Notes: generated by a model not told the origin, from the sequence alone. Positions 1-9,885 are shown, counted from the first letter of the stretch. The stretch: 64,000 nt of DNA from Lachnospiraceae bacterium (GCA_910576125.1 CAJTHM010000017.1:62001-126000); one strand, 5' to 3'. Program-made: numbers and translations.

Positions 1-233
1 ATGGTGTCATACACGTACAGCCCCTCCTGGGCCTTGGTGGTGGACTTGATGTTCCAGATGATCAGCCGCTTCCCCAGAGCCTTGGCCACGGCCTCCGCCA
101 GCATGGTCTTGCCTGTGCCCGGCTCCCCCTTGATCAATAGAGGCTTCTTCAATGCAATCGCGATATTCACACTGGCCATGAGCTCCTCACTGGCCACATA
201 TTCCCCCGTTCCCTGAAATCCCTGCTGTTCCAT
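1..233 (-). CDS. MoxR-type AAA ATPase, N-terminal part (cut by window edge)
   Basis: Seventy-seven N-terminal residues are visible before the window ends. They hold a Walker A motif, GEPGTGKT, at about residues 39-46, preceded by 'EELMASVNIAIALKKPLLIKG', the usual layout of MoxR-family AAA+ ATPases. These typically act as chaperones that assemble metal-cofactor or surface complexes with a VWA-domain partner; neither the partner nor the rest of the ATPase is in view. The start ATG (231-233) has the ribosome site GGGAAAGGTG upstream. The gene is divergent from metF. Family assignment is firm, the specific role unknown. Confidence 0.82.
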   Translation of the reverse strand, partial: MEQQGFQGTGEYVASEELMASVNIAIALKKPLLIKGEPGTGKTMLAEAVAKALGKRLIIWNIKSTTKAQEGLYVYDT

Positions 234-254
234 ATCATTTCACACACCTTTCCC

Positions 255-283
255 TTGAATTTCATTCTCTTTCATGTTACGAT
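255..283 (+). promoter_or_regulatory. Putative sigma-A promoter of metF
   Basis: TTGAAT (255-260), 17-bp spacer, TACGAT (278-283). It lies in the 101-bp gap between the divergent ATPase gene and metF, leaving a leader of about 45 nt. Inferred by eye from consensus only. Confidence 0.4.
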
Positions 284-334
284 ATTATCGATGCAAAATC
301 AAGACTAAACTAAGGAAAATAAGGTGATTTTACA

Positions 335-1192
335 ATGTTGCAGAATTTGTTCAACCATAAGCGTTCTCTTTCTTTTGAAGTTTTCCCCCCGAAAAAGGAC
401 GGGGATTTTGAATCCGCCTTTCAGGTGATGGACGCGCTGGGCGCCCTGTCCCCGGATTTCATCAGCGTCACTTACGGCGCCGGAGGAAGCCGCGCCGGCA
501 AGACCGTCGAAATCGCATCCTATATCCAGAACACCTTGGGGATAGATGCCATGGCCCACATGACCTGTGTAGGCAGCAGACAGGAAAGCCTGCAGCAGTA
601 CGCCGCAGCCCTGAAAGAACACAATATCAGCTATGTCTTGGCCCTGCGCGGCGACCGCCCGAAAGATATGACCGACGAGCAGCTCAATTCCCGGGATTTC
701 GCCCATGCCAGCGACATGATGCGGTTCCTGAAAGAAAATGAAGCTCTTCATATAGCCGGAGCCTGCTATCCGGAAAAGCATTATGAAAGCTTCAGCCTGG
801 AATCCGATTTGAACAACCTGAAAAAGAAGCAGGATGCAGGAGCGGAATTTTTCATCAGCCAGATGTTCTTCGACAACGACTATTACTATTCTTTCCTTGA
901 AAAAGCTGAAAAGAAAGGAATCACTGTCCCAATCTGTGCGGGTATCATGCCTATCACCTCCGCCAGTCAGCTGGGCACCACCGTCACCCTCTCCGGTTCC
1001 AGCATCCCCAGGGCGCTGTCCAATCTGATAGCCACCTACGGGGACAATAAAGAGGATATGCGCAAGGCCGGCATCGATTACGCCATCCGGCAGATTCGCG
1101 ACCTCCAGGAAAATGACGTAAACGACATACATATCTATGCCATGAACAAACCCAAGACGACCCGGGAAATCGTTGAGGCCATTTACAGATAA
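335..1192 (+). CDS. metF: Methylenetetrahydrofolate reductase
   Basis: Reduces 5,10-methylene-THF to 5-methyl-THF, using flavin, to supply methyl groups for methionine synthesis or the Wood-Ljungdahl methyl branch. The 285-residue protein is full length for bacterial MetF. It shows the N-terminal 'SFEVFPPK' with the catalytic Glu, 'SVTYGAGGS', 'MTCVG', 'ALRGDRP' and 'FFISQMFFDND', all family landmarks on the TIM barrel. ATG follows AAGGTG at a normal distance. A histidine kinase gene starts 38 nt downstream on the same strand. No SAM riboswitch or other leader is visible in the short upstream gap. Confidence 0.95.
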   Translation: MLQNLFNHKRSLSFEVFPPKKDGDFESAFQVMDALGALSPDFISVTYGAGGSRAGKTVEIASYIQNTLGIDAMAHMTCVGSRQESLQQYAAALKEHNISYVLALRGDRPKDMTDEQLNSRDFAHASDMMRFLKENEALHIAGACYPEKHYESFSLESDLNNLKKKQDAGAEFFISQMFFDNDYYYSFLEKAEKKGITVPICAGIMPITSASQLGTTVTLSGSSIPRALSNLIATYGDNKEDMRKAGIDYAIRQIRDLQENDVNDIHIYAMNKPKTTREIVEAIYR

Positions 1193-1230
1193 CCACACTA
1201 TTAAGAAATATATCAAAGGAGACCACGGAT

Positions 1231-4200
1231 ATGTACCATTGTCATATTCATTTTTATTTGACAGGCCGACAGCGCAGGTTATTTGACATCATAAAGAGCA
1301 TGCCGCCCCTTGCGCATTTCTCCCATGAATTCTCAGAAAGCGATGCTCCCGAAGCCGGTCAGCTTGCTCTTGCGGACGTCATTTTCGTGAATCTGCAGGA
1401 GATGGATGTCGCTCAGACACTGCCGGCGCTTCTCTCCGGAAAGCGGGAGGCGGCCGCGCTTGTCGTTCTGGCAGAAAAAAGCCAGATTCCCCTTTTGTCA
1501 GGCTGGCTGGACCAGATCAGGGATATATGGACCATCCCCATGTCAGAAGAGGAAATCTCATTCCGTTTTCTGAGATGGCAGCAGACCTGCAAGACAGACA
1601 AGGATTTCTGGGAGACCAGCCAATTTCTGGAGGCTACCATCAACCATGTCCCCAACCTTATCTGGTACAAAAGCAGGGAAGGGCTCCATATAAAGGTAAA
1701 CGACAGCTTCTGCAAGACCGTGGGCAAGACGAAGCAGCAGGTTGAAGGACGGGATCATTTCTACATCTGGGATGTGGATCCCAACGATCCTGCCAACAAT
1801 GCCGGCGACTGCATGGAATCCGATTTTGAGGTCATGGACAAGCAAATTACTTCTGTGTCTGAGGAAGTGGTGAGCACCGGGGGTGGAACGAAACTGCTCA
1901 CTACTTATAAATCCCCCCTGTATGACCTGGACGGCAGCGTCATGGGCACGGTGGGAGTAGCCATCGATGTGACGCAGGAACGGGAATATGAACGGGAAAT
2001 CCTCCAAAAGAACCAGACTCTCGAAACCATCTTCACTACCCTGGAATGCGGGGTCATGTGCCATACACTGGACGGTTCCAGGATTATCAGCATCAATAAG
2101 TCCGCTCTGGATATCCTGGGCTATGAATCCCAGGAGGAACTAATGGCTAATGGTTTCAATATGGTGGCATCTTCTGTATTACCTGAAGACCAGGAAAGTC
2201 TCCGCCAATCTATCCTGTCCCTGACAAAAGAAGGGGACAGTGTCGGCGTGGAATACCGCATCCGGCATAAAGACGGCAATATCCTGTATATCATGGGCAA
2301 TATCAAGCTCATAAGAGAACACGGCAATCTGGCCTATCAGCGTTTCCTGCTGGATTTCACTGACCAAAAGCAGCGCGAGGACAAAGAACGGCTGAAAGCC
2401 GAACGGCATCAGGTGGAACTGGTTCAGGCCCTGACAGTTGACTACAATCTCGTCTGCTCCTTTGACCTCGATACAGAGGAGGGGCGGCTGCTCCAGATCA
2501 GGGACAGCGATGGCTCTCTGTTCGGCACTATCTTCGCCGGGAAATTGTCGTTTTCCAAAACGATGAGGCTCTATATCCAAAGCTGTGTCCATGAAGAGGA
2601 TCGGGATATGCTGCACGAATTCCTCACCCTTGAAAAAATAAGGGAGGGGCTGACGCAGAAACTGCTGTTTTACACCAATTATCGCGCCATTCAAAACGGT
2701 GAAGTGAAATATTATCAGCTGAAAGTCGTGCGCGCGGGCGAGTGGAATGAAAGCCACAGCATGGTCCTGGGACTGCGCAGCGTGGATGAAGAGACCCGCA
2801 GGGAGATGGAGCAAAAGGGGCTGCTGGAGGATGCGCTTCTTCAGGCGAACCGGGCCAGCAAGGCCAAGAGCACATTCCTGTCCAATATGTCCCACGATAT
2901 CCGCACGCCCATGAATGCTATCGTCGGCTTTACCGCTTTAGCCATAACGCATATCAAACATAAAGAGCAGGTGGCCGAATACCTGAAGAAAATCATGACT
3001 TCCAGCAATCATCTGCTGAGCCTGATCAATGATGTCCTGGATATGAGCCGCATTGAAAGCGGCAAGATGCATCTGGAGGAGCAGGAATGCAGTCTGCCCG
3101 ACATTCTGCACGGGCTCCGCAATATCGTGCAGGCGGATATCCGGGCTAAGCAGCTGGAATTCTATATCGATGCCGTGGATGTGCGCCACGAGGGAATCTA
3201 TTGTGACCGGCTTCGCCTGAATCAGCTTCTGCTGAACCTGTTAAGCAATTCTATCAAATATACAGGTGCGGGAGGAATTGTCAGCATGCGGATCAAAGAA
3301 AAGCCCGGCGCCGCGGCTGGTTACGCAAATTACGAATTCAAGATCAAGGATACCGGCATCGGCATGAGCGAAGAATTTGTAATGCGTATCTTCGAGCCTT
3401 TTGAACGGGAACGCAGCTCCACCATCAGCAAGATTCAGGGAACAGGTCTGGGGATGGCCATCACCAAGAACATTGTGGACATGATGAACGGCTCCATCAC
3501 AGTAAAAAGCGAACAGAATGTGGGCACTGAGTTCACCGTATCCCTCACTTTCCGCCTGCTTTCATCCCAGAAAGAGCTGCCGTCCATCCCTGAACTGGCA
3601 AACTGCAGGGCATTGGTGGTAGATGACGACTTCAACACCTGCGACAGCGTATCTCTCATGCTCCAGCAGATTGGCATGCGCGCCGAGTGGACCATGTCAG
3701 GAAGAGAAGCCATACTGCGCACCCATCAGGCCGTGACCCGGGGCGATTGCTACATTGTCTACATTATCGACTGGCTGCTGCCGGACTTAAACGGTATAGA
3801 GATTGCCCGGCGGATCAGAAAGGAAATGGGGGAGGATGTCCCCATCATCGTTCTGACCGCATACGACTGGTCAGATATCGAGGACGAGGCCAGAGAAGCA
3901 GGCGTCACAGCTTTCTGCAGCAAACCGCTGTTCATGTCCGAACTGCGCAGCTGCCTTTATTCCGTTTTCCATGCCGAGGCAGAACAAGAGAAAGAGGAAG
4001 ACAGAAAGAATCTCCCGCGCCATACAGGACGCATCCTGTTAGCCGAAGACAATGAGCTGAATCAGGAAATCGCGAATGCTATCCTGAGCGAAGCCGGATT
4101 CACTGTGGAGATTGCCGACAACGGCAAGGTCGCCGTGGATATGCTGCTGAAATCCGCCCCTGGCTATTACCAGCTGATATTGATGGATGTGCAGATGCCG

Positions 4201-4401
4201 GTGATGAGCGGATACGAAGCGGCCACTGTAATCCGTCAGCTGGAGGATTCGGAGCTTTCCAATATCCCCATCCTGGCAATGACCGCCAACGCCTTTGAGG
4301 AAGATAAAAAAGAGGCCCTGAAATGCGGCATGAACGGCCACATTGCAAAGCCCATTGATGTAGACGCCCTGTTCGAGACTCTGAATCAGATACTGGCTTA
4401 A
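1231..4401 (+). CDS. Soluble hybrid sensor histidine kinase (PAS-PAS-HisKA-HATPase-REC-REC)
   Basis: A 1056-residue multidomain kinase without a membrane segment, so probably cytosolic. In order: an N-terminal region with no recognised domain (about 1-120), a PAS domain (about 128-245), a second PAS (about 255-375), a further PAS-like stretch (about 390-520), HisKA with the phospho-acceptor His near 555 (SNMSHDIRTPMNAI), HATPase with N, G1 and G2 boxes (NLLSNSIKYT, DTGIGMS, GTGLGMAI), a receiver with Asp near 847 (IDWLLPDLNG), and a second receiver with Asp near 986 (MDVQMPVMSG). No HPt domain or output regulator is adjacent, so the phosphorelay partner is elsewhere. The start has AAAGGAGA upstream. 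It may be cotranscribed with metF (38-nt gap). The stop codon overlaps that of the convergent MATE gene in the sequence CTTAAG. Confidence 0.9.
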   Translation: MYHCHIHFYLTGRQRRLFDIIKSMPPLAHFSHEFSESDAPEAGQLALADVIFVNLQEMDVAQTLPALLSGKREAAALVVLAEKSQIPLLSGWLDQIRDIWTIPMSEEEISFRFLRWQQTCKTDKDFWETSQFLEATINHVPNLIWYKSREGLHIKVNDSFCKTVGKTKQQVEGRDHFYIWDVDPNDPANNAGDCMESDFEVMDKQITSVSEEVVSTGGGTKLLTTYKSPLYDLDGSVMGTVGVAIDVTQEREYEREILQKNQTLETIFTTLECGVMCHTLDGSRIISINKSALDILGYESQEELMANGFNMVASSVLPEDQESLRQSILSLTKEGDSVGVEYRIRHKDGNILYIMGNIKLIREHGNLAYQRFLLDFTDQKQREDKERLKAERHQVELVQALTVDYNLVCSFDLDTEEGRLLQIRDSDGSLFGTIFAGKLSFSKTMRLYIQSCVHEEDRDMLHEFLTLEKIREGLTQKLLFYTNYRAIQNGEVKYYQLKVVRAGEWNESHSMVLGLRSVDEETRREMEQKGLLEDALLQANRASKAKSTFLSNMSHDIRTPMNAIVGFTALAITHIKHKEQVAEYLKKIMTSSNHLLSLINDVLDMSRIESGKMHLEEQECSLPDILHGLRNIVQADIRAKQLEFYIDAVDVRHEGIYCDRLRLNQLLLNLLSNSIKYTGAGGIVSMRIKEKPGAAAGYANYEFKIKDTGIGMSEEFVMRIFEPFERERSSTISKIQGTGLGMAITKNIVDMMNGSITVKSEQNVGTEFTVSLTFRLLSSQKELPSIPELANCRALVVDDDFNTCDSVSLMLQQIGMRAEWTMSGREAILRTHQAVTRGDCYIVYIIDWLLPDLNGIEIARRIRKEMGEDVPIIVLTAYDWSDIEDEAREAGVTAFCSKPLFMSELRSCLYSVFHAEAEQEKEEDRKNLPRHTGRILLAEDNELNQEIANAILSEAGFTVEIADNGKVAVDMLLKSAPGYYQLILMDVQMPVMSGYEAATVIRQLEDSELSNIPILAMTANAFEEDKKEALKCGMNGHIAKPIDVDALFETLNQILA

Positions 4402-5786
4402 GTTTCCCCGGAAATCTCCCTCTCGGCCGGAAGCCTGTGCACCATATAGAAGTAGCTCGGAATCAGAATCACATCCGCGCCAATCCAGGCGAGGATTTCC
4501 GCAAACAGAATACCATTTTCTCCGAACATCAGGGGCAGCAGCAATGCTGCTCCTGTTCTCATGACGAATTCCGCCACGCCGGAGACCATGGGCAGCATGG
4601 TATTCCCCAATCCCTGAATGCAGCTCCTGGCCACATGCAGGATATACAGTACCGGCAGGAATACCGCCATGATAGCCAGATAACGGTAAGCTATATCCAG
4701 CGCCTCTATGCTCTGCTGCGCGTCGGCCGGCAGGAACCAGGCCAGAATCCATCTTCCAAAGCCCAGCATGGCGGCCATGATGAGTATGGATGTGATTATG
4801 GCGATTCCGATTCCTACACGCATCCCCTCTGAAATCCTGCGGATTTTTCCTGCTCCCAGGTTCTGGCCGGAATAAGTGGTCATTGCATAGCCGTAGGATG
4901 TGGCGGCAACCTCCAGGATTCCGTACAGCTTATTGGTGGCCGTGACTCCCGCGATGAATACGACTCCGAAACCGTTGACGATGGTCTGGACAATCATTCC
5001 TCCCACTGAAATGACGGTATTCTGGAAAGCCATGGGCAGTCCGAACATCATCAGCCTGCCGCAGAGAGTCCCCTCCAGCTTCCAGTCCTCTTTCTTTATC
5101 TGGAGCACCTCAATACGGCGGATATGCCAGATACAGTACGCCGCCGACAGGCACTGGGCAATCAGCGTGGCGATGGCCGCGCCCTGTACGCCCCAGTGCA
5201 GGACCATGACGAACACTAAATCCAGCACAATATTGGTCAGGGAGGCGATTACCATGGCAATCAGAGGTTTCCTGCCGTTGCCCAAGGCCCGCAGGATTGC
5301 CGCCGCCAGATTGTACACCATCACAATAGGCAGGCCGGCAAACAGGATCCGCAGATATGCCATAGAAATCGGGCGGATTTCTTCCGGCGTGCGGAGCAGC
5401 GACACCACTGCTCCCGCGATTCCCTCGCTGACAAAAGTCAGGGAGACGGCACATACCGCTGCCAGCACGATAGAATTGGTGATGACCTGGCGCAGCCTTC
5501 CATACTCGCCGGCACCGAACTTCTGTGCCATCAGGATAGAGAATCCCTGTGCGAACCCCTGGATGATTCCCAGCGTCAGCCAATTCAGCCAGTCCACCGA
5601 CCCCAGCGCGGCCAGCGCCTCCACCCCCAGAACCTTGCCCACCACAGCGGTATCCACCATGGTATACATCTGCTGGAAGATATTTCCTGCCATCAAGGGA
5701 AAGGAAAACAGAAGCAGAAGCTTCCAGGGGCGTCCCTCTGTCAGCGTATTAGCGTCTGTCTTTTTCTGAAATCCCGTCTGTTCCAT
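4398..5786 (-). CDS. MATE family multidrug/Na+ antiporter
   Basis: A 462-residue polytopic membrane protein of normal length for MATE exporters, with about 12 hydrophobic segments in two similar halves. The first half opens with 'FSFPLMAGNIFQQMYTMVDTAVVGK', the classic MATE first helix; the second has 'FGLPMAFQNTVISVGGMIVQ'. It probably exports cationic compounds using a Na+ or H+ gradient; the substrate cannot be read from sequence. It stands alone, convergent with the hybrid kinase and sharing stop-codon bases with it. Confidence 0.9.
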   Translation of the reverse strand: MEQTGFQKKTDANTLTEGRPWKLLLLFSFPLMAGNIFQQMYTMVDTAVVGKVLGVEALAALGSVDWLNWLTLGIIQGFAQGFSILMAQKFGAGEYGRLRQVITNSIVLAAVCAVSLTFVSEGIAGAVVSLLRTPEEIRPISMAYLRILFAGLPIVMVYNLAAAILRALGNGRKPLIAMVIASLTNIVLDLVFVMVLHWGVQGAAIATLIAQCLSAAYCIWHIRRIEVLQIKKEDWKLEGTLCGRLMMFGLPMAFQNTVISVGGMIVQTIVNGFGVVFIAGVTATNKLYGILEVAATSYGYAMTTYSGQNLGAGKIRRISEGMRVGIGIAIITSILIMAAMLGFGRWILAWFLPADAQQSIEALDIAYRYLAIMAVFLPVLYILHVARSCIQGLGNTMLPMVSGVAEFVMRTGAALLLPLMFGENGILFAEILAWIGADVILIPSYFYMVHRLPAEREISGET

Positions 5787-5871
5787 AACTCAGCAAAGCT
5801 CCTCTCTTCTGTCGTATCTTTGATCCTTTTCGTTTCCGCACATGCTTCGAGGCGGCCCGATAACCGTTCCG

Positions 5872-6675
5872 TCATCCCAGCATCACGTCAAGCAGCATCA
5901 TCACCGCGAATCCCAGAATGATTCCCATAGTCGCGGAATACGGCTCTTTCTGCTGATTCCTCTGGCATTCGGGTATCAGCTCGTGGACGGCCACCAGTAT
6001 CATCGCCCCCGCCGCGAAAGAAAGGGCAAAGGGCAGAATGGCCTCCATATACACCACCAGAAGCGCGCCGATCACTCCCGCCACCGGCTCTACCATGCCG
6101 GAAGCCTGCCCCAGCAGGAATCCTTTTTTCCGGGAGTATCCCTCCCGCCTCAAAGGGATGGAGACTGCCGCGCCCTCCGGGAAATTCTGCAGCCCTATGC
6201 CTACTGCCACCGTCACAGCGCCCATCAGATTCTCCATGCCGGCTCTGTCGCCGCGCAGAGTCCCAAAGGCGACTCCTACTGCCAGCCCCTCCGGTATATT
6301 GTGGAGCGTAATCGACAGCACCAGCATGATAATCCTATTCATGCGGGCGCCCGGCTCTCCCTGAGCGCTGTCCGCCCTGTTTCTGGCATAGGAGACGATT
6401 TTATCCGAAATCCACATAAATCCCGCGCCGCAGAGGAATCCCCCCGTAGCTACCAGAAAAGGCGGCGCTCCCCCCATGGCCTCCGCTCTTTCGATGGCAG
6501 GCTGGAGCAAGGACCAGAAGCTGGCCGCAACCATGACTCCCGCCGCAAAGCCCAGCATCAGATTCAGCACCCGGCCATTCGGTGTCCGGAAAAAAACAAC
6601 GGTTGCAGCGCCCAAAGCCGTCACAGACCAGGTCCCAAGCGTTGCAACCAATGCCATGATAATCACATTATCCAT
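5872..6675 (-). CDS. ZIP family divalent metal transporter (ZupT-like)
   Basis: A 267-residue membrane protein with eight predicted helices. The metal-site signatures of ZIP helices IV and V are clear: 'LSITLHNIPEGLAVG' and 'GIGLQNFPEGAAVS', plus 'HELIPE' near the C-terminus. It probably imports zinc or another divalent metal. The chosen ATG (6673-6675) is preceded by AGGGGGTG at 5-6 nt; an upstream in-frame ATG at 6699 would put that ribosome site inside the gene. It follows gpsA by about 90 nt on the same strand. Confidence 0.88.
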   Translation of the reverse strand: MDNVIIMALVATLGTWSVTALGAATVVFFRTPNGRVLNLMLGFAAGVMVAASFWSLLQPAIERAEAMGGAPPFLVATGGFLCGAGFMWISDKIVSYARNRADSAQGEPGARMNRIIMLVLSITLHNIPEGLAVGVAFGTLRGDRAGMENLMGAVTVAVGIGLQNFPEGAAVSIPLRREGYSRKKGFLLGQASGMVEPVAGVIGALLVVYMEAILPFALSFAAGAMILVAVHELIPECQRNQQKEPYSATMGIILGFAVMMLLDVMLG

Positions 6676-6766
6676 CTCGCACCCCCTCATATACAGCATA
6701 TGACGCCGTATATGAAGTGTGCCTGTATCCTAAAAACCCAAAACGATGCCAAGCCGGAACTTCTTC

Positions 6767-7777
6767 TCACACTGGCCAGGGCTGATCGGACACCTCGAGC
6801 TTCTTATCCCGCAGCATCAGCTCCCGCACCGCCAAGGCCGCGCTCTTTCCCTGAAACAGCACTGCGTTCACCTGTTCGATGATAGGCAGCTGCACATTAT
6901 ACTTCTGCGCCAGCTCCATGGCCGCCTTGGCGGAGTGCACGCCCTCCACCACCATCTTGACCTCTGCCATGGCCTCGTCGCAGGTCTTCCCCTGTCCGAT
7001 CAGGATGCCCGCCCGGCGGTTCCTGGAATGCATGCTGGCACAGGTGACTATCAAATCCCCGATTCCTGTCAGACCGCAGAAAGTCTCGAACCTGCCGCCC
7101 ATGGCGGTGCCCAGCCTGGCAATCTCCGTGATGCCTCTGGTAATCAGGGCCGCCTTTGTATTGTCGCCGTACCCCAGGCCGTCCGCGATACCCGCAGCCA
7201 GGGCCACCACATTCTTAAGCGCTCCTCCCAGTTCCATACCCAGGATATCCGGGCTGATATAGACCCGGAACACCTCATTCATGAACAGATTCTGGATATA
7301 TTCCGCAGTGGCTTTTGATTTCGCTCCTACTACTATAGTAGTGGGGACGCCCCGCCCTACTTCCTCCGCATGAGAGGGGCCGGACATCACCGCCACATCC
7401 GCCTGGGGAATCTCCTGTTCGATGATTTCGGAGAGCGTCATCACCGTATGCTCCTCGATTCCCTTGGCCACGTTCAGAATCTTCTGTCCGTCCGCCACAT
7501 AAGGCTTTAGCCTGTGGGCTGTGGACCTGGTATAAGAACTGGCCACCGCCATGATCAGCAAGTCCTTTCCCTCTACCGCCTCTTTGTCATCCGTGGTGAA
7601 CGCCATATCCTCCGCCAGCTTTACCCCGGGCAGCATCTTGTGCTCGTGATTCTCCCGCAGCATCTCGATTTCCTTATCCAGCGCTGACCAGACAGTAATC
7701 TCATGTCCGTTACCCCGCAGCAGCACCGCCAGCGCGATGCCCCAGCTTCCTCCACCAATGATACTAACCTTGGCCAT
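6767..7777 (-). CDS. gpsA: Glycerol-3-phosphate dehydrogenase [NAD(P)+]
   Basis: Reduces dihydroxyacetone phosphate to sn-glycerol-3-phosphate for phospholipid synthesis. The 336-residue protein has the N-terminal Rossmann motif GGGSWG, 'NVAKGIE', 'SGPSHAEEVGRG', the catalytic-domain 'ELGGALKNVVALAAGI' with its conserved Lys, and 'GLTGIGDLIVTC'. The start has AGGGGGATT upstream. It lies directly after plsY on the same strand, which fits: PlsY uses the glycerol-3-phosphate that GpsA makes. Confidence 0.96.
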   Translation of the reverse strand: MAKVSIIGGGSWGIALAVLLRGNGHEITVWSALDKEIEMLRENHEHKMLPGVKLAEDMAFTTDDKEAVEGKDLLIMAVASSYTRSTAHRLKPYVADGQKILNVAKGIEEHTVMTLSEIIEQEIPQADVAVMSGPSHAEEVGRGVPTTIVVGAKSKATAEYIQNLFMNEVFRVYISPDILGMELGGALKNVVALAAGIADGLGYGDNTKAALITRGITEIARLGTAMGGRFETFCGLTGIGDLIVTCASMHSRNRRAGILIGQGKTCDEAMAEVKMVVEGVHSAKAAMELAQKYNVQLPIIEQVNAVLFQGKSAALAVRELMLRDKKLEVSDQPWPV

Positions 7778-7822
7778 AATCCCCCTTTTCCGCAGATATC
7801 CGCTCTCTGCTTCCTATTGCTT

Positions 7823-8503
7823 TTATTCCTTTTTGTCGCCAGGCTCTTCTACATCCACCTTGTTCTTCCTGAACAGATAGGTTCTCCTCTCATTGCCCTG
7901 CAGCAGGCGCACGATATTCTCCCGGTGCTTCCAGTAAGCCAGCGCGGCCAGCAGGAAAGAGAGGATATACATCTCATTCAGATGCGACTGGCTCATACCG
8001 GCGAACACCCCGTTCTGCCCGCATACCACCATCTCTATCACAAAGCCCAGATACACCAGAAGAGATCCCAGCGAAACCAGATGGGTGGAAAAGAAAATCC
8101 CGAAGAACACCGCCACGCCCATAATGATGAAATACGGATGGAAAGAAAGAATCAGCCCTGCCGTGGCGGCGATTCCCTTTCCTCCCTTAAATCCCATATA
8201 AAAGGGATAATTATGTCCCAGAACGGCTCCTGCCCCTGCATAGAGACAGAGCAGATATATCGTGTCCGGATGGCTCTCTCCAAAGAGCAGTCTCGTTATC
8301 ACCACCGCCGCGATACATTTCAGGCAGTCCCCGGCCAGTACAATCAGCCCGGCTTTCGTCCCCAGCACCCGCAGGGCGTTGGTGGTGCCGGCATTTCCGC
8401 TTCCATGCTGCCGGATGTCGATTCCATGTGCCTTGCCGTAGAAATAGGCGGTCTGAAACAGACCAAAAACATGGCCTATCAGCAAACAAATAATCCTTTC
8501 CAT
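7823..8503 (-). CDS. plsY: Acyl-phosphate:glycerol-3-phosphate acyltransferase
   Basis: Membrane enzyme that transfers an acyl group from acyl-phosphate to glycerol-3-phosphate, the first step of phosphatidic acid synthesis. It has the family motifs 'GSGNAGTTNALRVLG', 'GDCLKC', 'LGHNYPFYMGFKGGKG' (phosphate-binding loop) and several helices. The start ATG at 8501-8503 follows AAGGAG with an 11-nt spacer; an upstream in-frame ATG at 8542 overlaps the der stop codon and lacks a good ribosome site. The C-terminal tail beyond the last helix (about 35 residues) is hydrophilic and longer than in many PlsY. Confidence 0.93.
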   Translation of the reverse strand: MERIICLLIGHVFGLFQTAYFYGKAHGIDIRQHGSGNAGTTNALRVLGTKAGLIVLAGDCLKCIAAVVITRLLFGESHPDTIYLLCLYAGAGAVLGHNYPFYMGFKGGKGIAATAGLILSFHPYFIIMGVAVFFGIFFSTHLVSLGSLLVYLGFVIEMVVCGQNGVFAGMSQSHLNEMYILSFLLAALAYWKHRENIVRLLQGNERRTYLFRKNKVDVEEPGDKKE

Positions 8504-8541
8504 AAAATCTACTGCTCCTTTTCTATGAATGCTCTTCTTCA

Positions 8542-9885
8542 TTATGAATGCTTTTCTTCATTTCGTTCTCTGATGATGAAGCGAAGCGGCGTACCTCTGA
8601 ATCCAAAAGTATCCCGAATCTGGTTCTCAATATATCTGGTATAGGAGAAATGCATCAGTTCCTTCTTATTCACAAAGATGACGAAAGTGGGCGGCTTTAC
8701 GGCAACCTGGGTGATATAGTACAGCTTCAGTCTCTTGCCCTTGTCAGAGGGCGGCTGCTGCATGGCCACCGCTTCCGCCATGATCTCATTCAGCACGCCG
8801 GTGGCCACTCTCATGGCGTGGTTCTCGTTGACCATGTCGATGACTTCGAACAGCTTGCCCAGACGCTGTCCGGTCAGAGCCGATATGAAGATGATTTCCG
8901 CATAGGGCATGTAGGACAGGACATTGCGCACCTTTTCAGTGACGCGGTAGATGGTCTTGTCATCCTTTTCCACCGCATCCCATTTATTCACCGCTATGAT
9001 GACTGCCTTGCCCCTGTCATGGGCTATCCCGGCAATCTTCGCGTCCTGCTCGCTGACCCCCTCCACCGCGTCGATGATCAGCACCACGATATCCGCCCGC
9101 TCCACCGCGCCAACGGCGCGCACAATCATATAGTGCTCCAGCTGTTCTTTTATCTTGTTCTTCCTGCGCAGTCCCGCCGTGTCGATGAACACATATTCCT
9201 TTCCATTGCGGACAATCTCTGTGTCCACGGCATCTCTGGTGGTTCCCGCGATATCGGACACGATAAGGCGCTCCTCGCCCAAAAGCTTGTTGATCAGAGA
9301 GGATTTCCCCACATTGGGCTTCCCTACAATCGCCACCCTTGTGCGCTCGTCCTCTTCCTCCTCCGGCGCCTCCTTGCTGAAATGGGAAATCACCTCCTCC
9401 AGCATGTCGCCAAGCCCCAACCTGTTCACCGCCGAGATGGGATGAGGCTCGCCGATGCCCAAGTTATAGAATTCAAACACATCAGCGGAATACTTGTTCA
9501 CGCTGTCCACCTTGTTGACCACCAGCACCACCGGCTTGCGGGAGCGGCGCAGCATGTCCGCCACCTTGTCGTCCGCGTCCACCAGTCCCTGCTTTACATC
9601 CACAAGGAAAATAATCACATCAGCCGTATCAATGGCGATCTGGGCCTGTGCCCGCATCTGGGACAATATGATATCCTTACTGTCCGGCTCTATGCCGCCT
9701 GTGTCTATCAGAGTAAAGGTCCTGTCCAGCCAGGTCACATCCGTATAAATCCTGTCGCGCGTGATGCCGGGGGTATCCTGCACAATGGATATCCGCTCTC
9801 CTGCCAGGGCATTGAACAGGGTCGATTTCCCCACATTGGGTCTTCCCACCACTGCCACGATCGGTTTCCTGCTTCTCTTTGCCAT
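8542..9885 (-). CDS. der: Ribosome biogenesis GTPase Der (EngA)
   Basis: Double-GTPase protein needed for 50S assembly. The first G domain has GRPNVGKST, DTGG and NKVD; the second has GKPNVGKSS, DTAGL and NKWD; a C-terminal KH-like domain ends at residue 447 with 'NPPTFVIFVN'-type sequence (here KPPTFVIFVNKK). Length is normal. It lies between the DUF512 gene and plsY on one strand, an order common in Clostridia. The start follows GAGAGGTG. Confidence 0.96.
   Translation of the reverse strand: MAKRSRKPIVAVVGRPNVGKSTLFNALAGERISIVQDTPGITRDRIYTDVTWLDRTFTLIDTGGIEPDSKDIILSQMRAQAQIAIDTADVIIFLVDVKQGLVDADDKVADMLRRSRKPVVLVVNKVDSVNKYSADVFEFYNLGIGEPHPISAVNRLGLGDMLEEVISHFSKEAPEEEEDERTRVAIVGKPNVGKSSLINKLLGEERLIVSDIAGTTRDAVDTEIVRNGKEYVFIDTAGLRRKNKIKEQLEHYMIVRAVGAVERADIVVLIIDAVEGVSEQDAKIAGIAHDRGKAVIIAVNKWDAVEKDDKTIYRVTEKVRNVLSYMPYAEIIFISALTGQRLGKLFEVIDMVNENHAMRVATGVLNEIMAEAVAMQQPPSDKGKRLKLYYITQVAVKPPTFVIFVNKKELMHFSYTRYIENQIRDTFGFRGTPLRFIIRERNEEKHS

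Noticed and set aside
305..1216. 303-codon minus-strand ORF over metF
   Set aside because: metF on the plus strand is unmistakable.
4900..6882. Plus-strand ORFs opposite the MATE and ZIP genes
   Set aside because: The minus-strand products are clear membrane proteins with family motifs; plus frames are shadows.
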